From: Imtechella halotolerans
GTDB lineage: Bacteria > Bacteroidota > Bacteroidia > Flavobacteriales > Flavobacteriaceae
Assembly (NCBI RefSeq): GCF_028743515.2
Contig: NZ_CP117969.2
Location: forward strand, 2,265,501-2,329,500
Direction of reading: 5' to 3'
DNA length: 64,000 bases
Shown: positions 54,713 to 64,000 of the stretch, piece by piece
How positions within the stretch are numbered: the stretch's first letter is position 1
How the letters are laid out: each line of letters opens with the position of its first letter
Translations under genes and position numbers: made by a program
The notes under the pieces: model-generated
The model's database searches: none
What the model saw: the letters and a program-made list of their open reading frames with translations, nothing else
What the model was told of the DNA's origin: nothing

Positions 54713-55762
54713 ATGAGATATTACAATTTACTAATACTGGCTTTAATTATAGGTACAGTGAATCTATCTTGGGGTCAATCCGAAAAAAAATATATTGCCC
54801 GAACAATAGCATTCTATAATGTTGAAAATTTATTTGACACCATTAACGACCCAAAAATCCTTGATGATGATCGAACTCCTACAGGATCAGATCGCTGGAC
54901 GTCGGAAAAATATAACAGTCATGTAAATAATATAGCGAAAGTTATTTCTGAAATTGGATTTGATGTAACAAAAAATACTCCGGACATAGTTGGAGTGAGT
55001 GAAATTGAAAATAAAACGGTTTTGATGGACCTTATAAACACTACTTTTCTAAAAGATAGTAACTATGGCATTATTCATTTTGATTCCCCTGATGCTCGTG
55101 GAATCGATGTAGCACTGCTATACAAAAAGAGTGTTTTTACTCCAAATTCATCACATAATCATGAATTACGTATTTTCGACGAAAACAAAAAACGAGTATA
55201 TACGCGCGATCAACTTCTGGTTAGCGGTATATTTGATGGTGAAGAAATTCATTTTATAGTTAATCATTGGCCTAGTAGAAGTGGGGGTGAAGCCCGTAGT
55301 AGATGGAGACGAGAGGCTGCCGCAGGATTGAATAAAAAAATCATTGATTCACTGGTACAATTAAATCCAAATGCCAAAATAATAAGCATGGGAGATTTCA
55401 ATGATGATGCAACCAATTCAAGCTTTAAAAAAATATTAGAAACTGAAGGTAACAGAAATCGAGTTAAACCTGGAAAGCTCTTCAACCCAATGGAGGATAT
55501 GTTAAAAAAGGGATATGGCTCTTTAGCATACAGAGATAGCTGGAATTTATTCGACCAGATATTCTTTACTCAAGAATTATTAAAAGAGGATAGAAGCACC
55601 TATCGTTATTGGAAGGCTAACGTGTTCAATAAACCTTACCTAATTGCTTCTGAAGGACAATATAAAGGCTATCCTTTTAGAAGTTATTCTAATGGTGCCT
55701 ACACTGGCGGATATTCAGATCACTTCCCAGTATATATCTATCTTGTTAAAGAAGTTGAATAA
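54713..55762 (+). CDS. Secreted endonuclease/exonuclease/phosphatase-family enzyme
   Basis: A 349-residue exported protein (signal peptide to about residue 22, LSWGQ) with the EEP fold. Metal-binding Asn is in FYNVENLFDT, Glu in GVSEIENK, catalytic residues in NHWPSRSGGEARSRW, Asp/Asn in SMGDFNDD and Asp-His in YSDHFPVY. Such enzymes are extracellular nucleases or phosphodiesterases. It is divergent from the TonB receptor/DUF5689 genes and probably supplies their substrate. Confidence 0.9.
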   Translation: MRYYNLLILALIIGTVNLSWGQSEKKYIARTIAFYNVENLFDTINDPKILDDDRTPTGSDRWTSEKYNSHVNNIAKVISEIGFDVTKNTPDIVGVSEIENKTVLMDLINTTFLKDSNYGIIHFDSPDARGIDVALLYKKSVFTPNSSHNHELRIFDENKKRVYTRDQLLVSGIFDGEEIHFIVNHWPSRSGGEARSRWRREAAAGLNKKIIDSLVQLNPNAKIISMGDFNDDATNSSFKKILETEGNRNRVKPGKLFNPMEDMLKKGYGSLAYRDSWNLFDQIFFTQELLKEDRSTYRYWKANVFNKPYLIASEGQYKGYPFRSYSNGAYTGGYSDHFPVYIYLVKEVE

Positions 55763-55805
55763 GAATTAAACAGGCCCCTCATTAAGGGCCTGTTTAATTC
55801 TTATT
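55758..55805. terminator. Long bidirectional terminator hairpin overlapping the nuclease stop codon
   Basis: The arm 55758-55777 and its complement 55786-55805 form a perfect 20-bp stem with an 8-nt loop. The stop codon of the nuclease gene is in the stem, and the convergent membrane-protein gene ends 9 bp beyond. Confidence 0.85.
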
Positions 55806-55814
55806 AAATACTAT

Positions 55815-56249
55815 TTAAGCAAACCATTGATTCCAAGGAATAACAGCCAAAATAAACAAAAGCCCTACTCCATAGAAGAAGGCGATCTTTCCAAATTTTC
55901 GTTTATCGGTAAGCTCTTTTTTATGTTTAGACCAACCAATGGTAATTAAAGCAATTGCAATTGTGATCATTAAGGGATGCTCAACAAGAAGCTTACGAAG
56001 TTCAGAATTCTTCATTACACCCATACCTAGCTCACCCCAAGCAGCGAAGCGATCAGAAACAAAATAGAGAATAAACCCTATAAGAAATTGTATATGGGTA
56101 AAAATAAGTCCAAATAGACTAATTCTAAGATCCTTATCACTAAATGACTTATTAGAGGAAAAACCAATTATTGAATTAATAACCGCCACTACCAATACTA
56201 AGAGTACCAAATAAGCCCAGTAGGAGTGAATCATGTGAATTGTTGACAT
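55815..56249 (-). CDS. Four-helix membrane protein (often annotated cytochrome b-like)
   Basis: A 144-residue membrane protein with four hydrophobic helices (about residues 10-30, 46-66, 87-105, 119-140). Histidines lie in helices 1-3 (IHMIHSYW, IFTHIQF, VEHPLMI) and could bind haem, which explains the 'cytochrome B' label I recall for this family; haem binding is not shown. The frame extends to 56336, but that start lies beyond both the terminator at 56299-56324 and the -7 box at 56273-56280, so ATG 56249 is right. Confidence 0.75.
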   Translation of the reverse strand: MSTIHMIHSYWAYLVLLVLVVAVINSIIGFSSNKSFSDKDLRISLFGLIFTHIQFLIGFILYFVSDRFAAWGELGMGVMKNSELRKLLVEHPLMITIAIALITIGWSKHKKELTDKRKFGKIAFFYGVGLLFILAVIPWNQWFA

Positions 56250-56272
56250 AGTTGAAATTTTATAGTTCTTAC

Positions 56273-56280
56273 CAAAAATA
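56273..56280 (-). promoter_or_regulatory. -7 box of the four-helix membrane protein gene
   Basis: The minus strand reads TATTTTTG, 23 bp before ATG 56249. It rules out the longer start at 56336. Confidence 0.55.
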
Positions 56281-56298
56281 CATAATTTCCTCCATAAA

Positions 56299-56324
56299 AA
56301 AACCCTGCCATACGGCAGGGTTTT
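56299..56324 (-). terminator. Intrinsic terminator of the TonB receptor gene at 56353
   Basis: AAAACCCTGCC (56299-56309), loop ATAC, GGCAGGGTTTT (56314-56324), with the T tract on the minus strand. Confidence 0.9.
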
Positions 56325-56352
56325 AAATAAATTCATAGGATTAAAATATCCA

Positions 56353-59109
56353 TTAGAAATTATATCTTAAACTAAAGTTCCAAGTTCTACCCCATCCAAA
56401 ATATACCTGATTAGCCCTATTTATACCATTCCAATTTCTAGAAGAATCAGCATCAGGCGCTCTATTAGATCTTGCTTCTGATATATAAGTTTCATCAGCT
56501 ATATTATTAACATTAATTCTAAAATTAACTGATTTTTCCTTGTCTTTACCAACTAACATCTTATATGACATTCCAGCATCAAACAATGAGTATGAAGGTA
56601 ATTTTAAAAGGAACCCATCATTATCAGGTTTACCATCACTATTTAAATCTCTAAAATCAAATACATTATAACTTGCATAAAGGTTATTTGCATAATACCA
56701 ACTAGCATCAAACTTTAATCTTTCAACCGGCTCAACTATGGCAGCCAATCTTGTGGTAAATTGAGCTGCATCACCTACTTTAACTCCCTCAAGAATTAAT
56801 TCTGATTGACCAACAAATTGTTGATCCTCATCAAATACATCTCCTAGTACATTTCCTTTATATTCCCAGTTTCCAATTGACAACATACCTTCAAGAGTAA
56901 AGAATTCGGATGGTCTTGCAACAGCATCAATCTCAACTCCCATATGAACCTGCTCGATTCCAGAATAATTTGCAACACCTCTAAAAAGTTCATTTCCTTG
57001 ACCATCAGTTTGAGTCACTGAACGACTTTCAAAACGATCTTTCCAAGAAGTTCTATATAAGTTTACGTTAGCATTAAAATAATTCGAACGGAAGCCATAT
57101 CCAGCTTCCAATCCAAGTATTTTCTCATTAACTAAGTTTGGATTAACAATATTATCGAAGTTTATAAATACCCCGTCAAATATAGGCTGCTTTGAATAAA
57201 ATCCAGCATTGAAGAACACATTATGATTATCATCTATATTATAATTTGCTCCACCTTTAATGTTTCCCCCTAAAATATTTTCCCAATCAGACTCCCTTTC
57301 AGCTGTAGGTCTAATAAAATACTCTAAACGCTTAAATCCTTGATTAGACCCAGAAAATTGAACAAAAGCAGATAAATTATCCTTAGAATATTCAAGTTGT
57401 CCAAAAATTCCACTCCATCTTACTTGACCATCATTATGATAATCTATTTTTTCTTCATCATCTGGATTTCCAAACACCCACCAATATGGACTTGCAGTAT
57501 ATGTTTCATACAACATTCTATTTGGCTGATTAATATTATCATTATCCATATATACATCAGCACCCAATCGATCATTAACCCTTCTGTAATGCAATCCTTC
57601 ATATGTTCTCAAATCAACTCCAAAATCAAACTTTAAGGATTCAGACAATTTGTTACTCATGTTAGCCACTAAACCATACCAGTTATGAGAGTTCATTGAA
57701 GCCCTCCTAGTAATACCATTTGCAGCTGTTCTATCTCCATTCCCAGTATTTACATACATTCCATTTGTCATGGTTCTGGTTAGTACAGCTCCATTAGCAT
57801 CTACGACAGTTTGACCTGTATTGTAGGCACGTATCAATTCCAAATCAACTAAACCATTCTCGGTCTTAAGTCTAGAATCATATGATCTTCTTCCTTGAAT
57901 TGTACCTATTTCTCCAGTTCCACCACCACGTCCCCAAGAGGCATAAATAACTGTAGATAAAATTGATTTATCGCTAATATTCCAATCCCAGTTTAGAGAT
58001 GCTACAGGCTTGTGATAAAAATTTCTAACCATGGAAAATTCTTTTCCATCCAAATACCCCCAATCAGCGTTATACTTTCTATCTGGATTAACTCCGTCAT
58101 TAAAATTAATATAGTCATTCAAAGATGGTGCAAAACTTCTTTGATGGTGCCATTGTGGCGCTCCAGTCGTCATCAATTGAAGGCTATGCTTATCATTAGG
58201 ATTATATCCAATTGCCAAGAAATAATTATACCCTTCAAAAGCTGTACCATCAACATAGCCATCACCAGCAGTTCTAGACATTAATGCAGAAACTGAAAGA
58301 CCATTATCCATTAATCCAGTATTATATGAAGTCATCATTTTAAGATAGTTGTCGTTACCTACGCTTGTTGAAACAGACCCACCTTCCTTTTTGTCCGCAG
58401 ATTTAGTTATAACGTTAATAGTACCACCTACAGATGAAATTGCTAACTTAGATGACCCTAAACCTCTTTGAACCTGCATAGCCGATGTTACATCTGATAA
58501 ACCAGCCCAGTTACTCCAATAAACCCATCCATTCTCCATATCGTTAATTGGCATACCATTAATCATAACAGCAGTATTTCTCTGATCAAATCCTCTAATA
58601 TTGATTCTTGAATCTCCAAATCCTCCTCCTTGTTTAGTAGTATAAACAGAAGGGGTAGATTTTAGAATTTCAGGAAATTCCTGAGAACCTAATTTTTCCT
58701 GAATCTCAGTAGCTTTAATAGTAGAAACCGCAACTGGAGTTTGCCTATCTCTTGCCACATCCATTATACCTGTAACAACAACACCTTCAAGCTCCTGTGC
58801 ATCAGGCTGCAATGTAATTCTTCCAACATTTGCCTTTCCTCCACTAAGTGTAAAAGCTACTTCTTTTCTGATAAACCCAATATAGGTTATTACCAAAGTA
58901 CCTGAATTTTGAGAAACATTCAAGGTGAATTTCCCATCGAAATCAGCAGAAGTTCCTACTGAAGTTCCTTTCAAAGTAACGTTGGCACCTGGAAGTGGCT
59001 GATTCAAATCGCCATCTATCACTGTACCAGAAACGGTCCCCTGCGAATATGCAGCTGTAGCAATCAATGCCAGTACTGCTGTAAAAAACCAATTTTTAAT
59101 TGCTCTCAT
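56353..59109 (-). CDS. TonB-dependent receptor
   Basis: A 918-residue outer-membrane receptor: signal peptide (AAYSQ, about residue 22), CarboxypepD_reg-like domain (about 24-100, VSGTVIDGDLNQPLPGANV), plug domain with GDSRINIRGFDQRNTAVMI and ENGWVYWSNWAGLSDVTS, and a barrel ending with Phe (NFSLRYNF). It resembles the receptor at 51830 in the WSNW.GL.DVT region, so the two are paralogous. No partner lipoprotein is next to it; it is a single gene between its terminator and a 160-bp AT-rich spacer. The ligand is unknown. Confidence 0.88.
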   Translation of the reverse strand: MRAIKNWFFTAVLALIATAAYSQGTVSGTVIDGDLNQPLPGANVTLKGTSVGTSADFDGKFTLNVSQNSGTLVITYIGFIRKEVAFTLSGGKANVGRITLQPDAQELEGVVVTGIMDVARDRQTPVAVSTIKATEIQEKLGSQEFPEILKSTPSVYTTKQGGGFGDSRINIRGFDQRNTAVMINGMPINDMENGWVYWSNWAGLSDVTSAMQVQRGLGSSKLAISSVGGTINVITKSADKKEGGSVSTSVGNDNYLKMMTSYNTGLMDNGLSVSALMSRTAGDGYVDGTAFEGYNYFLAIGYNPNDKHSLQLMTTGAPQWHHQRSFAPSLNDYINFNDGVNPDRKYNADWGYLDGKEFSMVRNFYHKPVASLNWDWNISDKSILSTVIYASWGRGGGTGEIGTIQGRRSYDSRLKTENGLVDLELIRAYNTGQTVVDANGAVLTRTMTNGMYVNTGNGDRTAANGITRRASMNSHNWYGLVANMSNKLSESLKFDFGVDLRTYEGLHYRRVNDRLGADVYMDNDNINQPNRMLYETYTASPYWWVFGNPDDEEKIDYHNDGQVRWSGIFGQLEYSKDNLSAFVQFSGSNQGFKRLEYFIRPTAERESDWENILGGNIKGGANYNIDDNHNVFFNAGFYSKQPIFDGVFINFDNIVNPNLVNEKILGLEAGYGFRSNYFNANVNLYRTSWKDRFESRSVTQTDGQGNELFRGVANYSGIEQVHMGVEIDAVARPSEFFTLEGMLSIGNWEYKGNVLGDVFDEDQQFVGQSELILEGVKVGDAAQFTTRLAAIVEPVERLKFDASWYYANNLYASYNVFDFRDLNSDGKPDNDGFLLKLPSYSLFDAGMSYKMLVGKDKEKSVNFRINVNNIADETYISEARSNRAPDADSSRNWNGINRANQVYFGWGRTWNFSLRYNF

Positions 59110-59198
59110 TTGTTATTTAGTTTTAATTAAGCTCTGCAAAAATCTTACTATTTGCCCTTACAAATATTAAGAGAATGTTAAATATTATGCACTCATAA

Positions 59199-59206
59199 CA
59201 AAAATA
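59199..59206 (-). promoter_or_regulatory. Possible -7 box of the TonB receptor gene at 56353
   Basis: The minus strand reads TATTTTTG, 89 bp before the receptor ATG. No -33 element at the right distance. Confidence 0.4.
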
Positions 59207-59269
59207 AAAATTAAGTCCAATTAGACTAATAATCAGTATATTAAATTATAAGCTAGTTATTAACAATGT

Positions 59270-60910
59270 TTACGAATTTTCTTTAAACACCTTCAACAAT
59301 TGCTCTGTGGAGGCATCATGTTTTCCAATGAAACTACCCTCAATATCATTTAAAATATTAGTAGCAAGTTGTTTCCCTAATTCCACCCCCCATTGATCAT
59401 AACTAAATACATTCCAAACAACACCTTCTACGAAAATTTTATGCTCATACATAGCTATAAGTGCACCTAAATTATGAGGAGTTAATTTATCAATTAAAAA
59501 TGTAGTCGTTGGTTTATTTCCCTCAAAAACTTTAAATGGTAATAATTTCTCTAAATCTACATCACTCATTTTACCTTCAAGTTCAGACCTAACCTGTTCT
59601 GCAGACTTTCCATTCATCAAAGCTTCGGTTTGTGCAAAGAAATTTGCCATTAATTTGTTATGATGAGACATATCACCATGCAAAGGCTTCACAAAACCTA
59701 TAAAATCGGCTGGAATTAATTTTGTCCCTTGGTGAATTAACTGAAAAAAAGCATGCTGTGAATTGGTTCCAGGCTCTCCCCATATTAGGTTTCCAGTTTC
59801 ATAAGACACTCTTTCACCATTCCTATCGATACTCTTTCCATTACTTTCCATGATTCCTTGCTGCAAATACGCTGAGAATCGATGTAAGTATTGGGTATAA
59901 GGAATAACCACCTGGCTTTCTGCACCATAGAAATTATTATACCATACACTTAATAGAGCTAATATCACAGGTATATTTTCACTAGGAGGGGTCGTCTTAA
60001 AATGCACATCCATAGCATGAGCTCCTTCAAGTAATTTCTCGAAATTATCAAAACCAACACCCAAAGAAATAGATAAACCAACTGCACTCCATAATGAGAA
60101 TCTTCCACCAACCCAGTCCCACATAGGAAATACATTGTTATCAGAAATCCCAAACTCAGTAATCTTTTCTAAATTTGTAGATACTGCAACAAAGTGTTTC
60201 GATACCTCGACCTCTGTTGTATATCGTAGAAACCAATTCTTAATTGTAATAGCATTACTAAGAGTTTCTTGCGTAGTGAAAGTTTTAGAAACAACCACAA
60301 ACAAAGTGGTCTCAGGATTTAACCTTTTAAGGGTTTCATATACATGATCACCATCTACATTACTTATATAATGCAATTGAAGATGATTTTTATAAAATTG
60401 AAGCGCCTCAGTTACCATTACCGGACCGAGATCAGAACCTCCAATACCAATATTAACTATATCAGTGAAAGCTTTACCAGAATACCCTCTTAATTCACCC
60501 GAAATAACAGCGTCAGAAAAAGTTTTCATCTTTTCTTTGACTTCAGCTATATCCTTCATTATATCTCTTCCATCTACCAAAATAGTATCTCGAGGATCAG
60601 CCCTTAAAGCGGTGTGAAGGACAGCCCTACCTTCTGTTTGATTTATAACTTCTCCAGAAAAATAGGCTTGAATTGCCGATGAAAGGCCACATTGATCAGT
60701 CAACTGCAATAACAATTGCATTGTTTCTGAACTTATTCGATGTTTAGAATAATCAACTACAAAGTCATTCCATAAGATTGTAAACGTAGTTGCCCGCTGA
60801 GGATCTTCAGCAAAAAGAGATTTAATTTCAGTATGTTGCACATCGTTAAAGTGCTGTTGCAACAATTTCCACGCATTCGTAGTGGTGGGATTAATAGCAG
60901 GTAATGCCAT
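59270..60910 (-). CDS. pgi: Glucose-6-phosphate isomerase
   Basis: A 546-residue glycolytic enzyme interconverting glucose-6-phosphate and fructose-6-phosphate. Signatures present: [31 protein letters not shown], and [11 protein letters not shown] at the C-terminal site; the catalytic Glu is in the IMESNGKS segment. The length is typical. It is the last gene of a tight run, 5 bp after the M23 peptidase gene. Confidence 0.96.
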   Translation of the reverse strand: MALPAINPTTTNAWKLLQQHFNDVQHTEIKSLFAEDPQRATTFTILWNDFVVDYSKHRISSETMQLLLQLTDQCGLSSAIQAYFSGEVINQTEGRAVLHTALRADPRDTILVDGRDIMKDIAEVKEKMKTFSDAVISGELRGYSGKAFTDIVNIGIGGSDLGPVMVTEALQFYKNHLQLHYISNVDGDHVYETLKRLNPETTLFVVVSKTFTTQETLSNAITIKNWFLRYTTEVEVSKHFVAVSTNLEKITEFGISDNNVFPMWDWVGGRFSLWSAVGLSISLGVGFDNFEKLLEGAHAMDVHFKTTPPSENIPVILALLSVWYNNFYGAESQVVIPYTQYLHRFSAYLQQGIMESNGKSIDRNGERVSYETGNLIWGEPGTNSQHAFFQLIHQGTKLIPADFIGFVKPLHGDMSHHNKLMANFFAQTEALMNGKSAEQVRSELEGKMSDVDLEKLLPFKVFEGNKPTTTFLIDKLTPHNLGALIAMYEHKIFVEGVVWNVFSYDQWGVELGKQLATNILNDIEGSFIGKHDASTEQLLKVFKENS

Positions 60911-60915
60911 GTAAA

Positions 60916-62178
60916 TTATAGTTGAGTGATGTATTGCTCTTCCTCTTGATTAGTGTATTCACTGTAAGGAATATTATCCAATCGATATTTTAACGGTTTT
61001 ACATACTCCAGATAACTGCCTTTCATTGATTCATTCATAGGCTCAGAAGCAGGCATTACATGGGTTAGAGGATCAACCTGAACTCCGTTTTTCCAAAATC
61101 GATAACAGACATGTGGTCCTGTAGCAAGTCCTGTACTTCCTACCCTACCAATCTCCTCTCCTTGCGCCACATATTGACCAACCTTTACTAAAATTTTAGA
61201 CATATGAAGATATTGCGTTTCGTAGGTGCCATTATGACGAATCTTAACATAATTACCATTACCGGCAGTATATCCAGCCTTGACTATTGTACCATTGGCG
61301 GTTGCCCTAATTGGTGTACCATGAGGAGCGGCATAATCGGTCCCCTTGTGGGCCTTCCACACTTTTTGCACTGGATGAAAACGTCGAGGTGAGAAGCGTG
61401 AAGAAATTCTAAAAAAATCCAAAGGAGCCTTTAAAAACATACGACGCATCATGTTTGCCTTTTCATCATAAAATGAGGATTTATTTTTAATAGAATCCGT
61501 TACATAATTAAAAGCATAAAACGGGTGATTTTTATGTTCGAAATAAGCAGCCTTAATTTTACCCATCCCAACATAAAGTGTATCATCAATAAAACGCTCT
61601 TCATATATTATTTTAAACTTATCCCCTTGTTGTAAACGAAAAAAGTCAACGGTATAATCATATATCTGAGATAATTTATGAGCTACCATATAGTCCATTC
61701 CAGCTTCCAAAATACTTTCAGAAAGTGATTTCGTAATAATACCAGACGCTTCACGTTCTACAATTTTTACAGGCTTTTTCTTGGCATAAGCATGGACAGA
61801 ATCAGCCATATTTACAACAATATAGTCAATTTTGGATGGCTGATAAATAAAAGCGTTAGGTTTTTTAAGAGAGTCTTTAGATAATAGAATTGTGTAAGCA
61901 TCTCCAACTTTTAACCTTCTTGGATCAAATGTAGGTTTAGCCTTTTCAGAAATTTCGAAAATCTGTGTAGCGTCCACATTATTCATTGCCAAAATCTTCC
62001 CAAAAGTATCTCCGGTTTTAATAGTGTCTCTCAAAACATGAAAATCGTTAAGGTTAAAGCCAAATTCAATAATAGGCTTAATAACCTCTTCTTTCACCAT
62101 TTGAACTTGCTTTTGCTGTTTTTCACACCCTAGTAATGTCAAACAACAACCTACCGCTACAAGTATTTTTTTTATCAT
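60916..62178 (-). CDS. M23-type peptidoglycan endopeptidase-like lipoprotein
   Basis: A 420-residue predicted lipoprotein (lipobox Cys18, LTLLGC). A LysM/OapA-like region (about 40-210) precedes the M23 domain (about 265-385) with the first zinc motif [11 protein letters not shown] and YLHMSKI. The usual GPHxH zinc/catalytic motif reads GPHVC, with Cys in place of the second His. M23 enzymes cut peptidoglycan crosslinks; whether this one is active is open. ATG 62178 is preferred over 62208, as it begins the lipoprotein signal and leaves a 4-bp gap to the TDO gene. Confidence 0.87.
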   Translation of the reverse strand: MIKKILVAVGCCLTLLGCEKQQKQVQMVKEEVIKPIIEFGFNLNDFHVLRDTIKTGDTFGKILAMNNVDATQIFEISEKAKPTFDPRRLKVGDAYTILLSKDSLKKPNAFIYQPSKIDYIVVNMADSVHAYAKKKPVKIVEREASGIITKSLSESILEAGMDYMVAHKLSQIYDYTVDFFRLQQGDKFKIIYEERFIDDTLYVGMGKIKAAYFEHKNHPFYAFNYVTDSIKNKSSFYDEKANMMRRMFLKAPLDFFRISSRFSPRRFHPVQKVWKAHKGTDYAAPHGTPIRATANGTIVKAGYTAGNGNYVKIRHNGTYETQYLHMSKILVKVGQYVAQGEEIGRVGSTGLATGPHVCYRFWKNGVQVDPLTHVMPASEPMNESMKGSYLEYVKPLKYRLDNIPYSEYTNQEEEQYITQL

Positions 62179-62182
62179 GAAA

Positions 62183-63148
62183 TTATGCTTTTTCAGGATT
62201 AAAAACATGGTCTACCCACTGCTTACCCCAATCATCTTTCTCTTCTGCGCTCCAAATATCCGGAAAAAAGATGATTTTTTGAAAACTTGGAGGCAAATAA
62301 TCTTTCCAATTAGTTCCTCCAGTGGCATCAATATCCTTATTATCCTTTCTTAAATAACGATAAGCTGAGCCCATATGCATCAAAGGCCACAAAACATTTG
62401 CATTTACATCAAAGGTCTTCATTGCATCTAAAAGCAAAACATCAGCGCGCTCAATCACAGGCAAATCAAGAAATTTTTGATAAATCGTATTATTCTTCAC
62501 CTCCTGAGCAATACGCATAAATCTAGGTGTATACCTGTATTCAAATTGTTTAAGTGTTAGCGTCTTTTCACCAGTATTACTATCAACAGCTCCCTTTTTC
62601 CAATAAATTTTCTCATATAAATCCTCCATGCCCTCAGATCCTGAAATCAAATCTCTCTCAGAATAATGCACCAAATTCTTCAAGGGTGTAGCATACAACT
62701 CAATCATCCTAAACTGAGCAGATTGAAATCCACTTGCAGGCAACAATGACATTCTAAATTGCAAAAATTGCGACCGATCCATGCCCTTTATCATGATTTC
62801 AAAAGAAGAAATAAGTGCCTTGAAATAACTATTTATACGAGTGAGTCTGTCCGTAAAAAACCTAGCGGTTTGTAACTTATCATCAATAAGTTGCTTTTGC
62901 TCATGAATAATAAGCTTAAAGTACAATTCTGTAATTTGATGATACATTATAAACACTTCCTCATCAGGAAAATGGGTACGAGGAATTTGCAGACTCAAAA
63001 GAGTATCCAAATGTATATAATCCCAATAAGTCAAAAAACGTTGATGTAGCAACCCATCCAAGTAAGATCCCAAATCTTGTCCTGAATTTCTATACTTTTC
63101 TTCCAGTTGATCAATTCGATCGGCAATTTCTTTGGGAATGTTACTCAT
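62183..63148 (-). CDS. Tryptophan 2,3-dioxygenase
   Basis: A 321-residue haem enzyme that opens the indole ring of tryptophan to N-formylkynurenine. Family segments are visible: YIHLDTLLSLQ near the N-terminus, EVFIMYHQITELYFKLIIHE with the substrate-binding His and the haem-facing Phe/Tyr, and the haem-ligand His in WPLMHMGSAYRYL. It follows the DUF3108 gene by 4 bp. The rest of the kynurenine pathway is not in the window. Confidence 0.92.
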   Translation of the reverse strand: MSNIPKEIADRIDQLEEKYRNSGQDLGSYLDGLLHQRFLTYWDYIHLDTLLSLQIPRTHFPDEEVFIMYHQITELYFKLIIHEQKQLIDDKLQTARFFTDRLTRINSYFKALISSFEIMIKGMDRSQFLQFRMSLLPASGFQSAQFRMIELYATPLKNLVHYSERDLISGSEGMEDLYEKIYWKKGAVDSNTGEKTLTLKQFEYRYTPRFMRIAQEVKNNTIYQKFLDLPVIERADVLLLDAMKTFDVNANVLWPLMHMGSAYRYLRKDNKDIDATGGTNWKDYLPPSFQKIIFFPDIWSAEEKDDWGKQWVDHVFNPEKA

Positions 63149-63152
63149 GTAT

Positions 63153-63947
63153 TTAGTTCATTATAATTTTAAACGAATTTTTTAATCCTTTAAAGCCTTC
63201 TAAGTCAGCGACTATAGACCCAACGCGTAAACTTGCCTTTATCCTAACCGGAGCCCTATTTTCGTCATTTGAAATCCAAACAGTAAGACTTTCTTTCGCC
63301 TTAAATACACGTCCAGATTGAACGTACGGTCGGAACTTTAAAGTTTCAACCTTGCCAAATTTAGTACGTAAAACCTCTTTGCCCAAATATCGCATCTTAA
63401 ACTTAAAAATTTCATCATCATCAAGAATCATATCAATCACAAAATCGTCACCGTACTTCAATTTATTAAACTCAACATTGTTACGAAAATAATAAAATGC
63501 TGACATCATATCTTGAACACCAACCGGTATAGTAAGGGTAGTATCTTTCTTCCGCTTCCTATCATAAGCAATCGCAGAATTTACTTCGTGATTAAAAAGA
63601 ATTTCCAAATCTTTAGTATACCCCCCTTCATCTATCTGACGAATAAACCTATATGGCTTACCATCCACTTTGTCGAAATAACTTTCGTAATTATCATCCA
63701 CCTTAAAAAATAATCTCGCTAACCCAGTGGTTGTTCCCTTGCCTATGACATGATATACTGATTTGCCTTTATAATTTGTTTCATTAAGCTGCATTGTAGC
63801 ATAACTCGCATTAAAGGGCCCATAATGAATTCTAAATTGGAACCACTCGCCTGATTTGAAAACTGAAGAATTCACTCCATTACCATTTTGAGCAAATAGA
63901 GAAATAGATATTAAAATTAAAACGAAAGTAAGGTAGGTCTTTTTCAT
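63153..63947 (-). CDS. DUF3108 family exported protein
   Basis: A 264-residue exported protein (signal peptide to about residue 20, SISLFAQ). The body is beta-rich with GEWFQFRIHYGPFNASYATMQL and the later KFGKVETLKFRPYVQSGRVFK, fitting DUF3108, a LolA/LolB-like outer-membrane-associated fold of unknown role. ATG 63947 is chosen because it begins the signal peptide; the open frame runs to 63992. First gene of the four-gene run ending in pgi. Confidence 0.85.
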   Translation of the reverse strand: MKKTYLTFVLILISISLFAQNGNGVNSSVFKSGEWFQFRIHYGPFNASYATMQLNETNYKGKSVYHVIGKGTTTGLARLFFKVDDNYESYFDKVDGKPYRFIRQIDEGGYTKDLEILFNHEVNSAIAYDRKRKKDTTLTIPVGVQDMMSAFYYFRNNVEFNKLKYGDDFVIDMILDDDEIFKFKMRYLGKEVLRTKFGKVETLKFRPYVQSGRVFKAKESLTVWISNDENRAPVRIKASLRVGSIVADLEGFKGLKNSFKIIMN

Positions 63948-64000
63948 AACTATCCAATTGTAAAAATAATAAAATAATAATGCCATTATCACATTTGTAC

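Overview
The window is an AT-rich stretch of a Flavobacteriaceae (Bacteroidetes) chromosome. The evidence is the gliding-motility pair gldD/gldE, several TonB-dependent receptors with carboxypeptidase-like N-terminal domains, lipoproteins of Bacteroidetes-only families (DUF4270, DUF5689, DUF2480, DUF3078), an atpD-atpC pair apart from the rest of the ATP synthase genes, and many Bacteroidetes-type -7 promoter elements (TAnnTTTG). I see no insertion sequence, prophage, CRISPR array, tRNA or rRNA gene, and almost every gene looks like vertically inherited core genome.

Layout. 1-7.8 kb: start of rplU, a DUF4199 membrane protein, a tandem M16 peptidase pair (one active, one without the zinc motif), a DMT permease, a Cys-rich metal-binding lipoprotein, then gldD-gldE. 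7.8-15.1 kb: ssb and mutY, HU, a 30-residue basic protein, RNase G, recX, a JmjC-like cupin, and a BtuB-like receptor with a long structured leader. 15.1-20.7 kb: umuD without umuC, radA, a hydrolase-fold protein lacking its nucleophile serine, a UPF0104 membrane protein, panD and panC. 20.7-31.6 kb: a one-domain glycogen-synthase-like protein, a DUF4270 lipoprotein, glmS, a TonB receptor with a GDSL/SGNH lipoprotein, and atpD-atpC. 31.7-38 kb: aldo/keto reductase, OmpA-family lipoprotein, xth, brnQ, a lipase-like hydrolase, a small CxxC protein and thiL.

38-47.2 kb holds the SUF iron-sulfur assembly region (sufA, B, C, D, S, E and a DUF59 protein), with two exported proteins of unknown function placed between sufB/sufC and sufC/sufD, followed by DUF2480 and DUF3078 genes. 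47.2-59.1 kb: hflX, an unknown gene coupled to an ankyrin protein, a DUF5689 lipoprotein and TonB receptor divergent from a secreted nuclease, a four-helix membrane protein and another TonB receptor. 59.2-64 kb: a tight operon of a DUF3108 protein, tryptophan 2,3-dioxygenase, an M23 peptidase and pgi.

Most worth checking: the 149-nt region upstream of the BtuB-like receptor, closed by a 9-bp perfect inverted repeat and matching no riboswitch I know; the orphan umuD with an inverted repeat upstream; -7 boxes only 4 nt from the ATG of thiL and panD, suggesting leaderless mRNAs; the exported proteins inside the suf cluster; and several enzyme-fold proteins with lost or changed catalytic residues.
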